Below, piece after piece: positions 48,502-59,500 of a stretch of DNA of 64,000 nucleotides. The stretch's first letter is position 1. Each line of letters begins with the position of its first letter. The notes below the pieces were generated by a model. The model worked only from the letters and a program-made list of their open reading frames with translations, was not told where the DNA came from and did no database searches. The translations under genes were made by a program, and so were the position numbers. The DNA is from Arthrobotrys musiformis (lineage: Eukaryota > Ascomycota > Orbiliomycetes > Orbiliales > Orbiliaceae). Location of the stretch: contig JAVHJL010000001.1 in assembly GCA_036971715.1 (NCBI GenBank), positions 1,302,001-1,366,000 on the forward strand, written 5' to 3'.

Positions 48502-50393
48502 ATGCTTTGTTTTTGTTTTTACGCTCCATATTATTCTCGGCGCATTTGAAGCGAAGTATTTTTGTTTTCCTTTTCGGTTTCCGGTGGAATAATTCACAGG
48601 CGTTTTATGGGCACATGTGTTTCGTGTTTTTTCTTTTCTACTTCGATACCCGGAATGGAGGGTAGCTTCTACTCTTCAAATTTCCGTTTTATTGAAATCC
48701 AGCAAAGATCGCGGGAAGGCATATGTCTACCTTTCTATGAAAAATACTAGTATCTACTCATACCAAGCTGTTCCAAGATTCTCTTGTTTGCTCTCTCTTC
48801 AGTTCTTTTGCCTTCAGTTTGTTCTTTTTTGTTTTTGATTTCGTTATCCTTCACAAGTCGTACCTAAACGGGACACAAGCATTACTCTTCTTTTGTAACT
48901 TATACTCCACTTGCCGGTTTCTTTTTTTTTTCAACTCCCCTTCCCCTTCCCATTTTCTTTTCTTTCTCTTCTGCTTTCTTAGGACGTTCATACGGCGCAG
49001 AAATTTGTTTTATTTTGGAGCTTGAAACGGCGGGTGGTTTTCGGACGGATTGGTTCGTTTCGTTCCTTGCTTTATGTGTACAGAGCTCACGACCTCCCTT
49101 CCCTTCTTCATTATACGCTTTTCAACTATATATTTTGTGTGCCTGTGAAGATTGTTCACTGGCCTCTACGACCGGCAAACCCAACAACAAAAAAAAAGCG
49201 GCCGGATGTACTATTTCTTGTTTTCTCCCCCTTTCTTTTTTTTGAGCTCTGGCAGGTTCCTTTTTGATATCAATTAGAATCGGGCCAACGGGTGCTAGAA
49301 TTCTTTGCTTTGGCGGGGGTTTATCTTTTTGGGATCAATTTCTCTTTTTTTTTTTTTCCCTTCCGACTTTCTTTAACGACTTTCTTTTCTCCCCCCTCGA
49401 CGACATTGGCTACCGGAATACCCTCGGACCTTATAACAAAAAAGTCGGAATTTCGTTTTTTTTTTGCTTTCGGTTTCCTTCGACAATTACTACTTTTTAC
49501 TCTAGATGTACCGACGTCTAAAGTCTACTATACGACTCAACATCTTATTGTCTATTCCCCATTAAGCCTCCCCTCCCACTTTTATACCTACCTCTACCCT
49601 AAATTCTTTTCGTACCTACCACTTTTTTTTTTGACCTAATCGACCTCCTACCGATCTTGGGTGCTTATAGCTATACCCACCGACGACGATTAACTCCATC
49701 CACTCTCTCACTCTCAACTTCCCCGGATTAAACAGCAAAAACCACTTTTCTACAAGGACTCAACTCCGAAGTTTCTTGTGAGTTTTTCCGAGGACACAGC
49801 TTTACGAGGAACTTCTTGAAGCTCCAAACAAATCGTAATGCGAAAAAAATCAAATAAATATAAGAAGTTATCAAAATAGCTTAGCCTAGCTTTGCAAATC
49901 GGATTACTTCTGTATACCAAAAAGTATTGTATGAGCGGGAAAAAATACCACATGCCGATGGATTGATTGGTGTTGGCTCATTCACACACTTTTTTTTTTG
50001 GCAGAAAAAACGTTTAAGACAAAGTAAAAAAAAGATATTCATGTTAGATAGGTCAAAGATGAACGGAAAAATAATATGAACTATTTTATACTGCCAAAGC
50101 TGCTGTCTTTGCCTCGAGATCATAGATTTATAAAGTGTGATTTTGTAAACTTTTATTTCCACATGCGGTTTCGGGTTAAGTATTTACTTTATGAGAGCGT
50201 GAGCGTACCAAATGATATATATGGGAATATAATATATACAAACGATACCGAAGTCTAATATACAAGTGAAATAAAGGAAGGGGAGGCTTGTGCGCTACAT
50301 AGTATACTCATGATCATTGAGCAGGCAGAGCCTCTAAGCGCATACCATATCGTCTAGGTATGAGACAACCCCAAGAGGTTAAGGAGGAAACGT
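48502..50393. other. T-rich intergenic region between convergent genes
   Basis: Strongly T/C-rich on the plus strand up to about 49640, then A/T-rich. It holds the 3' untranslated regions of the Edc1-like gene and the HTD2-like gene. Open frames here are short and low-complexity. I see no RNA gene. Confidence 0.5.
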
Positions 50394-52589
50394 TTATTTC
50401 CTCCTGTCGATGTCTTCATCATCGTACTCTTCTTCCCGTCGCTCTTCTCTATAATCCTCAGAGTCATCCCAATTCTCTTCCTCACCACTTTCATCGTCGT
50501 CATCAGAATCATCATCGTCGTCGTCGTCGTCTTCATTCTCATACTCTTCCCCAAGATCCTCCTCGTCGTAGGATTCGTATCGCTCATCAACCTCCAATTT
50601 CCACTGTGACTCATCATCACGATATCCAGGTCTGGGTTCGGCCTCATAGGACTCGTGGAGCATCTCATCTTGCTCCTGTTTGTGCTTAGCTTCTAATTCT
50701 CTAATCTTATCTTCAACAGCGCTGAAATCCGGTTGATAATCTTGTGGCAGTTCACCCCTCATGATAGCCTCTCTGACGTCTTTCCACACCTTCTCTTTCT
50801 CCTCTCTTCTCAGAGCTTCCCTCTCCATCTGTTGAGTTCTCAACCTTGCCTTCCTCTCTCTCCTTCTCTTTCTGACCATATCCTTGTGCGCCCTCAGTTG
50901 TTGTTTCTGCATCATCTTCTTATTCCTAACCATCTCGCTCTGGTATTTCTTCCATTGCTGTTCGGGTGTAAGTTCAACCTTAGCCGGTAGGTCTTCGATC
51001 AAAGCCGTTCCCTTAACCACAACCTGCCCCCGGTCGTTTTCGGCCCACAGTTCGTAATTCCTGTAATCAATGATCCTCTTGGGCTTCAAATTGAATTTTT
51101 CGAGCTTTTCGACCTCCTTCTTGAGCATGGATAACATTCTTCTCAGTTCTTTCTTTCGGGCTTTGTGATCTTCCACATCGGCTCCGGATTCGAAGCGCAT
51201 CAGTCCTAGTCTTTGGAGTTCCTTGCGGATGGTGTCCATTTCGTCGTACATGGGGATCAGACGGTCTCGGGGGTTATAGTCGTCCTGTTCTTGTATCGGG
51301 ACCGGGGCGTCGGGGAGGTATCGGCCGTATAGATGGAGTTTTTCGTTGACGTAGACGGGTGCGATGTTACGGTATTGGAAGTCGCAGACCCTCCATTGTT
51401 TTTCGAGGCCGAGGATTTGGTTTCTGAAGAATTCGAGGAGGAAGGTTATGGTGAGGGGGCCGTGGACGAGGAGGTCCCTGTGGCCCTCTACGTTTTTGGT
51501 GTACTCGGTGTCGAAGTGGATTTTGTGGGCGTTGAAGGTGAGGGCTGAGTATCTGAAGAGGAGCTGTTGGGATGGGGTGAGAGTATGGCTGAATTCTGCC
51601 TTCGCGGCGCGGGATGAGATTTTGGAGGTTGGGGCCATTTCTTTGGTTATTTCGCTGGTTGGGTCTTCCTGTTCTTTCGGTTTTGCTGCTTCTTCGGCGG
51701 ATTTGATCGCCTCCACTGGTTTTTGTCGCATGTAAACCAATATTCTCTGCTCGATCAACGGTACCTCTTCATCCGGTAGTATAACTTTATCCTCATCCAC
51801 ATCCTCGACCTCCAAGATCTTCGGCGACTTCGTAGGTTCCTTAACAATGAACCCCGTCGCCCAGATCTTCCTTTTCAAATACACAAACATCATTTCATTA
51901 GGACTCCCCGGTTCGCCCTTCATCTGCACATCCTCCACGGTTTCATGACAATAACCCCGACGACCGATGTGTAAAGGTCTCCCACGCCGGGCACCCTTAT
52001 CGTTCCCTCTATCCCGCTTATCAGGCATTTTATTAAACGTCAGCTTCCCACCCGCCCACATCCTCCGAGTCCAGGGTCCCCCGGGGCTCTGGATGGATAT
52101 ATACCCATCCTGCGATAAATCCTCCTCATAAGTATACCCGTTAAAAAACGCAAAGTGGTATCCAGGCGGTAATAAAGTGCCATAAATCGGCAGCATACCC
52201 TTAACCGTAAACGGATTATGCGGCGCCTTCTCATCCCCCGGTTCGGGCTTGATGATATCCGAGAAGTTCAGGTACGGCTGTAGCGATAACGTGAGCAGGT
52301 TCGAATGCGCGGGGCTGATGAATTCGTGGACGAGTGGGAATTTGCGGGAGAGGAGGTCATGTGCTTCCTGCGGGAGACGTTTTACGGCTTCCTTTGCTGC
52401 TGAGACTTCTTCTTCCGTTGGGGGTTGTGGTTTTAGGTCCCTTTTTAGTTCTTCGAGGGTACGGAGGGATCTTGTGAGGGTTGTGGTGAAGGGTCTGGAA
52501 ATGAGAGGTGAGATTGATGGACGGGATGGAAGGCGTGTGTGGATTATTAGACGGCTTCCCGGCCGGAGGAGAAGAGATGGGAGGACCAT
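50394..52589 (-). CDS. htd2: HTD2-like mitochondrial hotdog dehydratase with charged C-terminal extension
   Basis: Single exon, 731 residues, with start context CGACAATGG. Residues 1-45 are rich in Arg, Ser and Thr and poor in acids (MVLPSLLLRPGSRLIIHTRL), a typical mitochondrial presequence. Residues 100-290 form an N-terminal hotdog-like half (PPGYHFAFFNGYTYEEDL, GPWTRRMWAGG). Residues 333-425 carry the hydratase motif: TPSQQLLFRYSALTFNAHKI, then HFD, then RDLLVHGPLTITFLLEFF, as in HTD2, the 3-hydroxyacyl-thioester dehydratase of mitochondrial fatty-acid synthesis type II. The last hotdog strand seems to be YELWAENDRGQVVVKGTA (512-529). It is separated from the rest by a coiled-coil-like insertion (448-505). 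After it come about 75 very basic residues (KRRRERKARLR) and an Asp/Glu tail (664-731) with an eight-Asp run. Yeast HTD2 is about 280 residues, so this protein is far longer. Dehydratase activity is family inference. Confidence 0.75.
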   Translation of the reverse strand: MVLPSLLLRPGSRLIIHTRLPSRPSISPLISRPFTTTLTRSLRTLEELKRDLKPQPPTEEEVSAAKEAVKRLPQEAHDLLSRKFPLVHEFISPAHSNLLTLSLQPYLNFSDIIKPEPGDEKAPHNPFTVKGMLPIYGTLLPPGYHFAFFNGYTYEEDLSQDGYISIQSPGGPWTRRMWAGGKLTFNKMPDKRDRGNDKGARRGRPLHIGRRGYCHETVEDVQMKGEPGSPNEMMFVYLKRKIWATGFIVKEPTKSPKILEVEDVDEDKVILPDEEVPLIEQRILVYMRQKPVEAIKSAEEAAKPKEQEDPTSEITKEMAPTSKISSRAAKAEFSHTLTPSQQLLFRYSALTFNAHKIHFDTEYTKNVEGHRDLLVHGPLTITFLLEFFRNQILGLEKQWRVCDFQYRNIAPVYVNEKLHLYGRYLPDAPVPIQEQDDYNPRDRLIPMYDEMDTIRKELQRLGLMRFESGADVEDHKARKKELRRMLSMLKKEVEKLEKFNLKPKRIIDYRNYELWAENDRGQVVVKGTALIEDLPAKVELTPEQQWKKYQSEMVRNKKMMQKQQLRAHKDMVRKRRRERKARLRTQQMEREALRREEKEKVWKDVREAIMRGELPQDYQPDFSAVEDKIRELEAKHKQEQDEMLHESYEAEPRPGYRDDESQWKLEVDERYESYDEEDLGEEYENEDDDDDDDDSDDDDESGEEENWDDSEDYREERREEEYDDEDIDRRK

Positions 52590-53079
52590 TGTCGTTATAA
52601 CCCCCCGATTCCCGGGTCTTCGGGGTGGTGATGGTGGGGCGATATAAGGGAAACTCTTCTCGATGCAATTGACCTAAAACCGAAGGAAGGAGATTGTAGT
52701 GGAATCGTTTAAACCATCTTTGCAATCAATACACTATTCCCAATCCCCAGTGTCCACCCTTTCGAGACCGCTGGACCGAAAGTTCGCGATGTCGGTTTTG
52801 GTGTCTTATCGATTTACAGAGAGAGCAAGAGGATGAAGTCGACAGAAGAACTCGGCCGCAGAAAAGTTTTGTGTCGTCTGCGACAGACAGCTTGTTGCAT
52901 CCCAAAACAGAAAGCTAAGCGAGCTGCACCGTCTCGGGCACCGAACCCGACGACGCAGTAACCAAGTAACACCGTAACTAGGTGGTACAGTCCGTTTCAA
53001 CCTCCGCGAAACACAAATCCCTCCGAATATACAACATTGAACATTTAGAAAGGGGACCATATGGTATCGAACGACGGTG
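52590..53079. promoter_or_regulatory. shared divergent promoter of htd2 and las21
   Basis: 490 bp lie between the two start codons. No TATA box is obvious. The plus strand shows moderately GC-rich sequence with GCACCGAACCCGACGACG near 52936-52953. Overlapping frames from both flanks extend into it but lack support. Confidence 0.45.
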
Positions 53080-56000
53080 ATGGTGGTCCAACCTTCCCTC
53101 CGCTGGCTGCGACTGGCTGCCGGTAATATCCTCCTGGTCCTCGCCGTCCTCGTCTTCGCGAAGGCGTTCTTCCCGTATAAACCCTTCCTGCAGGGACTCG
53201 CGCAGCATGCCGATTACCACGATGGTGGAGAAACTCCTGCGCCGGCGCAGTTCGAGAAGATTGTGTTCATGCTGGTTGATGCGCTGAGGAGGTATTTCAC
53301 ACCTATCTCTATTCCTATTCTATCCGTATAAGATAGATACTTGTATTGACACAGCTGCTGACTGAAACGCGGGTAATACAGTGACTTCGTGTTTGGGGAC
53401 CATTCAGGATTCGAGTATACCCAAAGGTACCCCCCGCCATCAATTGTATAAAAAAAGGCACAATTATATACTGACAACAGACCCCAATGGCAAACGGTAG
53501 TCTCATCCGCTCCGGCGTCGCAATCCCATTCACAGCGCACGCCACCTCCCCGACAATCACCATGCCCAAAATCAAGGCTCTAACCACAGGCTCCATCCCG
53601 GGTTTCCTGGATCTGATCCTCAACTTCGCCGAGTCCGATACCACGTCCACGCTCGCGACGCAGGATAATTGGCTGGCACAGATCAAGCAGAGCGGGAAGA
53701 AACTTATCATGTTCGGAGACGATACTTGGTTGAAATTGTTCCCCAATATCTTCGAGCGCACGGATGGGACCGTCAGTTTTTTCGTTTCGGTATGAATAGA
53801 TATATACACGTCGTAAAAATTGAAGGGATGGGGCGGGCTAAATAATGCTCTAGGATTTCACAGAGGTGGATAATAACGTCACCCGTCATGTTGCGCCTGA
53901 ACTCCGCCAGTCGGATTGGGACGCCATGATACTTCATTACCTTGGCCTCGACCACATCGGCCACAAAACCGGACCACGAAGGTGGGTGTGAAACATACAT
54001 AACACCATCTATCCTCAAAAGAAGAACGAATAAACCCCCCCAAAAGACCGGCCGCTCTGACAAAAATCCCCCTGCACTAGCCAGCATATGATCCCAAAAC
54101 AACATGAAATGGACGGAATAGTAAAACAAGTCTACCAAGCCATAGAAACTTCAGACCACCTCAGAGACACCCTATTCGTCCTAGTCGGAGACCACGGCAT
54201 GAACGACGGCGGCGGCCACGGCGGTTCATCTTCCGGCGAGACATCCGCCGCTTTAGTCTTCATGTCGCCGAAACTCAAGGCTCTACAGTCGGAGTATACC
54301 GCCCCCGCGGTGCCGAGGGACGAATTCACGTATTACCGTCGAATCGAGCAATCCGACGTCGCACCGACGTTGACGACCCTACTCGGCCTGCCGATACCGA
54401 AGAATAATCTCGGACTGTTCATTCAAGACTTTTTACCATTATGGAATGGTTTGTTCGCCCGTTCTCCCCAATATATATATCCTTAGGATGGAAGCTAAAT
54501 TTCGGTAGTCGACGACCAGGTTAAGATCCTAAATACGAACGGTAGAGAGTTATCAAGGTTGATATCAGCATCATACTCAGACTTCGACAAACTCCTAGCA
54601 GAAGGGAAATGCAACCAAAAAACTGGCCAGCTCGACAAACTAGCATGCACATGGCACTCCGCCGTCCTCTCACCCCAGCCCTCGGAGCAGATGAATCTCT
54701 TCTCAACCGTACTCCCCCCTCTCCAAATAAACTACATAGAAGAAATATTAATTTACGAAATTTAAACAGTTCTCCGGCGAATGCCAGGACATCCTGACCT
54801 CCGCCGCCACAAACTACGATACAGACAGCATGCTCATCGCCATAATCATCGGTTCCGTATCATTACTCCTCTTCACCACCGTCTGGGCCGTGGACGGCGT
54901 CCCAGGCTCGGGGTTTTACAAACTCCTCTTCTGGGCGCTCTCCCTCTCCTACAGCGGGATGATGATAGCCAGCAGCTACGTAGAAGAGGAACAGCAGTAT
55001 TGGTACTGGGCGGCCTCGGGATGGTGTATAATCCTCCTAATTCGAGAGTACGCCCCCCTCATCCCCTTAAATATAACCCCCCAAGAAGCTAATATAAAAC
55101 CCCAATAGACTCCAACGCAACGAATCCGGTTCAAAGTCCATAATCCTCCTCCTCCTCCTGCGCCTAACCCGCCGCTGGAACCAAACGGGTCAAAAACACG
55201 CCGGAGCACCGGACATAACCAACCCCTTCCTCACAAACAACCCCACAATCCTGTGGACCCTCGTCTTCTTCTCCTACACCGACATGTTCTTCCGCCTCAA
55301 ACGCAGCCTCTCCACAAGATCCTCCCCAATCGTAGGATCGGTAATGGCAATCTCCCCCATAGTAGCAAGCATATTATTTAAACTCAGCATGGCAGCCCTC
55401 GACACCCGCGAACTCCTGCCCCAATTTCTAACCCCCCTCGCCGACAACTTTTCAAAAATCCCCCCGGTGACGCAAGCACAAATAGTCTTCTCCCTCCTCC
55501 TCCTCCAAACAACCTACCTCCTCCTCTCCCACCACCTAACCCCCTCCAAAAAAATCATCCCAGCCCTCCACAACATCCTCACAATCTTCCTCGCAACCCA
55601 ATCCCGCCTGACCAACATCCCCCTCCTCTGGTTCTCAAACGTCTCCTTAACCCTACTGGACTCCATGTCCCTAACCCCACTACAGATCTCACTAACAACC
55701 CTAACCCTCCAACACACAACCTTCTTCGCCCTCGGAAACTCAAACGCAATCTCATCCGTAGACCTAAGCAACGCCTACAACGGCGTCTCAACCTTCAACG
55801 TCTTCGTCGTGGGGGTCCTAACCTTCGTCAGCAACTGGGCCGGTCCGATCCTCCACACCTCCGGCGGAATATCCCTCCTCTTCAACAATCTCGGTAGCGT
55901 GGGGAATACATACCTCACATACGCAGAAATATCATCAACATTCCGTGCGGCGGCGATGCTGGCCGTCATGGTCGCTTGTATGGTCCTCAGGACGCATTTA

Positions 56001-56117
56001 TTCGTCTGGACGGTCTTTTCGCCAAAGTATTTGTTTGCGATGATGTGGACTTGTGTTCACCATGTGATTGTGGATTTGGTGGTCGCCGGCGGGGTGTTTT
56101 ATATCGGTGGGAGGTAG
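53080..56117 (+). CDS. las21: GPI ethanolamine phosphate transferase 2 (LAS21/GPI7)
   Basis: Eight exons: 53080-53291, 53382-53426, 53501-53789, 53854-53981, 54081-54448, 54509-54708, 54770-55047 and 55109-56117, giving 842 residues (yeast Las21 is about 830). It is an ER membrane enzyme that adds ethanolamine phosphate to the second mannose of GPI anchors. An N-terminal anchor helix (LLVLAVLVFAKAFFP) is followed by the alkaline-phosphatase-like lumenal domain: IVFMLVDALRSDFVFGDHSG, TSPTITMPKIKALTTGS, FGDDTWLKLFP, SDFTEVDNNVTRHV, MILHYLGLDHIGHKTGP and VLVGDHGMNDGGGHGGSSSG. A multi-pass C-terminal region follows (FIXED landmarks SSYVEEEQQYWYW and GNSNAISSVDLSNAYNGVS). The metal-binding Asp/His residues are present. 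Intron 2 uses a GTAG acceptor chosen to keep the frame. Intron 5 has the weaker donor GTTTGT. The donor of exon 6 (GTACTC) is the least certain. It is divergent from htd2 and convergent with tsc2. Confidence 0.93.
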
Positions 56118-56542
56118 GGGATGGGGTTAGTGTAGAATGTATTGTTTATAGATCGTGCTGGATATTCCATCTTAATTACATCTGTCTCGTAAACCAGACC
56201 GTTCACCGAAGACATGGCTATGCTATCAAACCTCACGAACTCCACTATGGCACACACACATCGAAAGCGATTGAACATGTGATAAACGGGTATAAAACCA
56301 AATGAAGATGAAATGGTAAAAAAAAAAAAGAACTTTTGTTCAATTCTGAAAAAAAAAAAAAAAAAAAAGGTAAAAGAAAAGCAAACCGCTAAATAAACAA
56401 AAAGAGAAGATATAAACATCGACCACAAAGTCGGATATTCGCCATGTACTCCACCCACATCATCGGGGAATATAAACAATAAACAATAAAAATCATCCAA
56501 ACTTTTCTGTAACAAAAAGAAAAAGCCAAAAATAAAGTCAAA
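56118..56542. other. convergent 3' region of las21 and tsc2 with a repeat-motif copy
   Basis: Only 425 bp separate the two stop codons, so the transcripts probably overlap or abut. It contains a copy of the dispersed motif (CTGTCTCGTAAACCAG at 56182) and poly-A tracts at 56318-56329 and 56350-56368. Confidence 0.5.
56182..56216 (+). repeat. diverged TTGTCTCGTA motif copy
   Basis: CTGTCTCGTAAACCAG followed by ACCGTTCACCGAAGAC. The first 16 bases match the other copies except the first base. The usual GCTGGCCGA is replaced by GTTCACCGA. Confidence 0.5.
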
Positions 56543-59500
56543 TCAAGTCCACTTCGAAAAGTCCACATTCTCCAAAAGCCCATCAACTTCACTCGCCTCC
56601 GCCCTCTCCGCCTGCATAACCTCAGTACTGCTAGCCACGCTCCCCGCCAACGAAATCCTCCTATAATCACTAGCCCGACTCCCCGGACTGACCGCAACCC
56701 CCAACTTCTCCCTCAACTTATTTATCCCCCTCAACCGATGCCTCCAATTACTCACAAAGTCCAACCCGCCCTCGTTGTACACATGCGAAAACACACTCGC
56801 ATTCAACGCCAAATTCCTCACAAACGCAGATAAATTCTTCCCGCTGACCATCTTCCCTCCACCTTCGCCCGTCGCACTCGCAGGTGAAATCTCAGGAAGT
56901 CCCTGTTTACCCATAAGTTGTACTTTATAATACCCCTTATCCGCCTCCTCCCAATTCTTCAGCCTCGTCGCCAAAAACCCCGTCTTGGCTTCCGGCGTGA
57001 TCACAATGCTGACAAAGTTAAACTGCGAAGGAATGGTATTAAACCGCCACGGTAATCCCGAATTGTTGAAGATAATATTAACAAAGTCGTTCCCGATGTG
57101 TCGCTTCTTGTTCGTACACTGCGGGTCGTGGATCCGATTCGTAGGCATCATAGTCGTAACGTGGAATATGATCTGTGTAATCTTGTCGCTCCAGTAGAAC
57201 GCAAATTCACCATCCATGCCAATCTCGCGGTCCAGGCCTCCGGTGTTGATAGTAGACCCCTTGAGGGCAATAAGATCCCCCAGGTTGTCAACAAAGTCCG
57301 TGTAGTCAGATGAACCCATGACGTTGGAAAGAATCTCGGTTTCCTCGGTTTGCCCGGATCCCACATACACCACCCCGATCTTGTGGAAATCAACAACAGG
57401 GATCCGGTCAAAGACATTAATCGCTCGCTGCGTCTGATCATCCTCCGGAAGTAGAACGGGACGGGACATCTCAGATGACACATCAGTAGTAAGTTGCATA
57501 AGCACATGGCTAGGGAGAACCGCCGGCTGCCGAGTAGCCTCAAAAACAGGATGATGAGTCCGATCAACCGGACTCTCCTGCTCAGCTCCACCGCTATTCG
57601 CACCCAAAGCCTCAGGCGTAAACGTTCCTTGAAGAATACTTTGCGCCTGCTGCGACTCCGGACTCAAATTAAAACTCGAGCTTCCAGACTAAACCCCACA
57701 TTAGCACTCCAATAACTATAGCTCAAAAAAAAAGGAAAGAAAAAAAACTCACAGGCTGCCGAATAACCACCTGCGAAACCCCCGTAGTAATCGACGTATT
57801 AATCGTAATAATCTTCGACCCCAACAACCAACTCTTCGTACTCGTCGTATGACTCGCCGTCTGCACACCCTTAACCTGATTCTTCACCTCCACATCCGCA
57901 TACGTAAACCGCCTCAACATATCAATACTCGCCTGACTCTGCTCATCAAGCACATCCCGATGGCCCCCATCGCCCAATATCAAACCCCGCGTGATCCACG
58001 TAACGTACTTCGCCCTGTCGTTAAGTTTCAACGCCAGAAACCACGTAGATATGACGTTATAAGCCAGGGTTAGGACGTATTGCGAGATCTGTGGCTGCTC
58101 TTGCGCATGATGATTCGCCTCCGGCGACGGGTGGTGATTCGGATTCTCCTTCCCCTTGTGTAAAGACGTCGACCGGTTCAAATGCGTCTCCTTCGTATGC
58201 TGAATATACCTAAACGCGATCGCAAACACGCTCTTATAATCCGGTTCCGTGAAATTCACAGTCGTGGACGGTAAATGCGCCAACAACGACAAAAACTCCA
58301 AAATGTGAACGCTGACGGCCGCCGTCGTAATAATCTGTGAGAGCTTGACGAGTATACCGGGTAAAAACTTCGTCGTGGCCATGGGGAGCTCGTAGATGCA
58401 AATCGAAAGTGCGTGAATGCACGGCTTCGCAGTCCTCTGCCACGAATGAAGACCAAGCTGGAACGCCTTCACGATAGCCTCCTGATCCGTCCTGCTAAAG
58501 TATTCTTGGTACGAAATAAGGACCGTAAGGAGGTTGATCAGGGCGACCGCCAGATCCGCCTTTTTAACGTCATTGGGGAGGTCGAGGTTCGGAAGACGGT
58601 TCGTATGGAGCTGCTCGCAAATAATCAACCGCATGTGCTGGATCTGATCACCGCATTCCGAGAACAGCGTCTTGTTGGATAGCTGGGATGGTACGTGAAC
58701 AACCAGATACGAGTAAAACTCAAAGCTAGTCCCGCTCTCGATAACCCGATTGACGATATCCAACCACTTGCGTAGGTTCAATACCTTCCTTTCGGGCGTG
58801 ACCGCAACCTTAACCCCGCTTCCATCATCCACAGTCTCCGTACGACAAACGAGCTCGTGGCTCGCCACCTGCGGTAGCGCCTCCGGGAACGGGTTCACCT
58901 CGGGGTACACCCACATCGGAGGCTTCTGCTTAACCCTCACATACTTCTCCATATTCTGCCGACTCGTCGTCCGCGGCAAAGTCCCCTGACTATTAACATT
59001 CCTCAAACTCGAGTTCCTCCCGATCGTACCCGTAGCGTTAGCAGCAGGAGCGTGGTGATGATGGTGTCCTTCCGAGGACACCGACTCCGAATCCGATCTT
59101 GGAGGATCATCCACCACCGCCTTCGCGGTCTTCCCCAACAATGCAGCCAAACTAGCCGACTCCGTATCCTCCACCAGATGAATATAATTCTCCGAATCAG
59201 CCCTAATCCTCACCAACAACCTCACAGCCGTCAGCCTCGCATCCATCTCATACCCCTTCGACTCCGCAATCCTCAGCAGCTCGTCGTAAACCACAACCGC
59301 CCTCGTCGGATTCGCCTGGAAATTCTGAATAAATATCCACGTCAACCCCCTTGCAATAATGTTTGACGGAGAAACATAATCCGCTTTCCTGGCCCCGTTC
59401 TCCCCTTCACCTCCATGCTGCTGATGCTGACTCTGCAAGCTATTGTTCTCCAACGTCTCAACCATAACCCCCATAATCTTTTCAAACAACAGCACCCCTC

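Noticed and set aside
52249..52725. Open frames overlapping the start of htd2 on both strands
   Set aside because: They are shadows of the htd2 frame caused by its biased codon use. The htd2 frame has the family motifs and a presequence.
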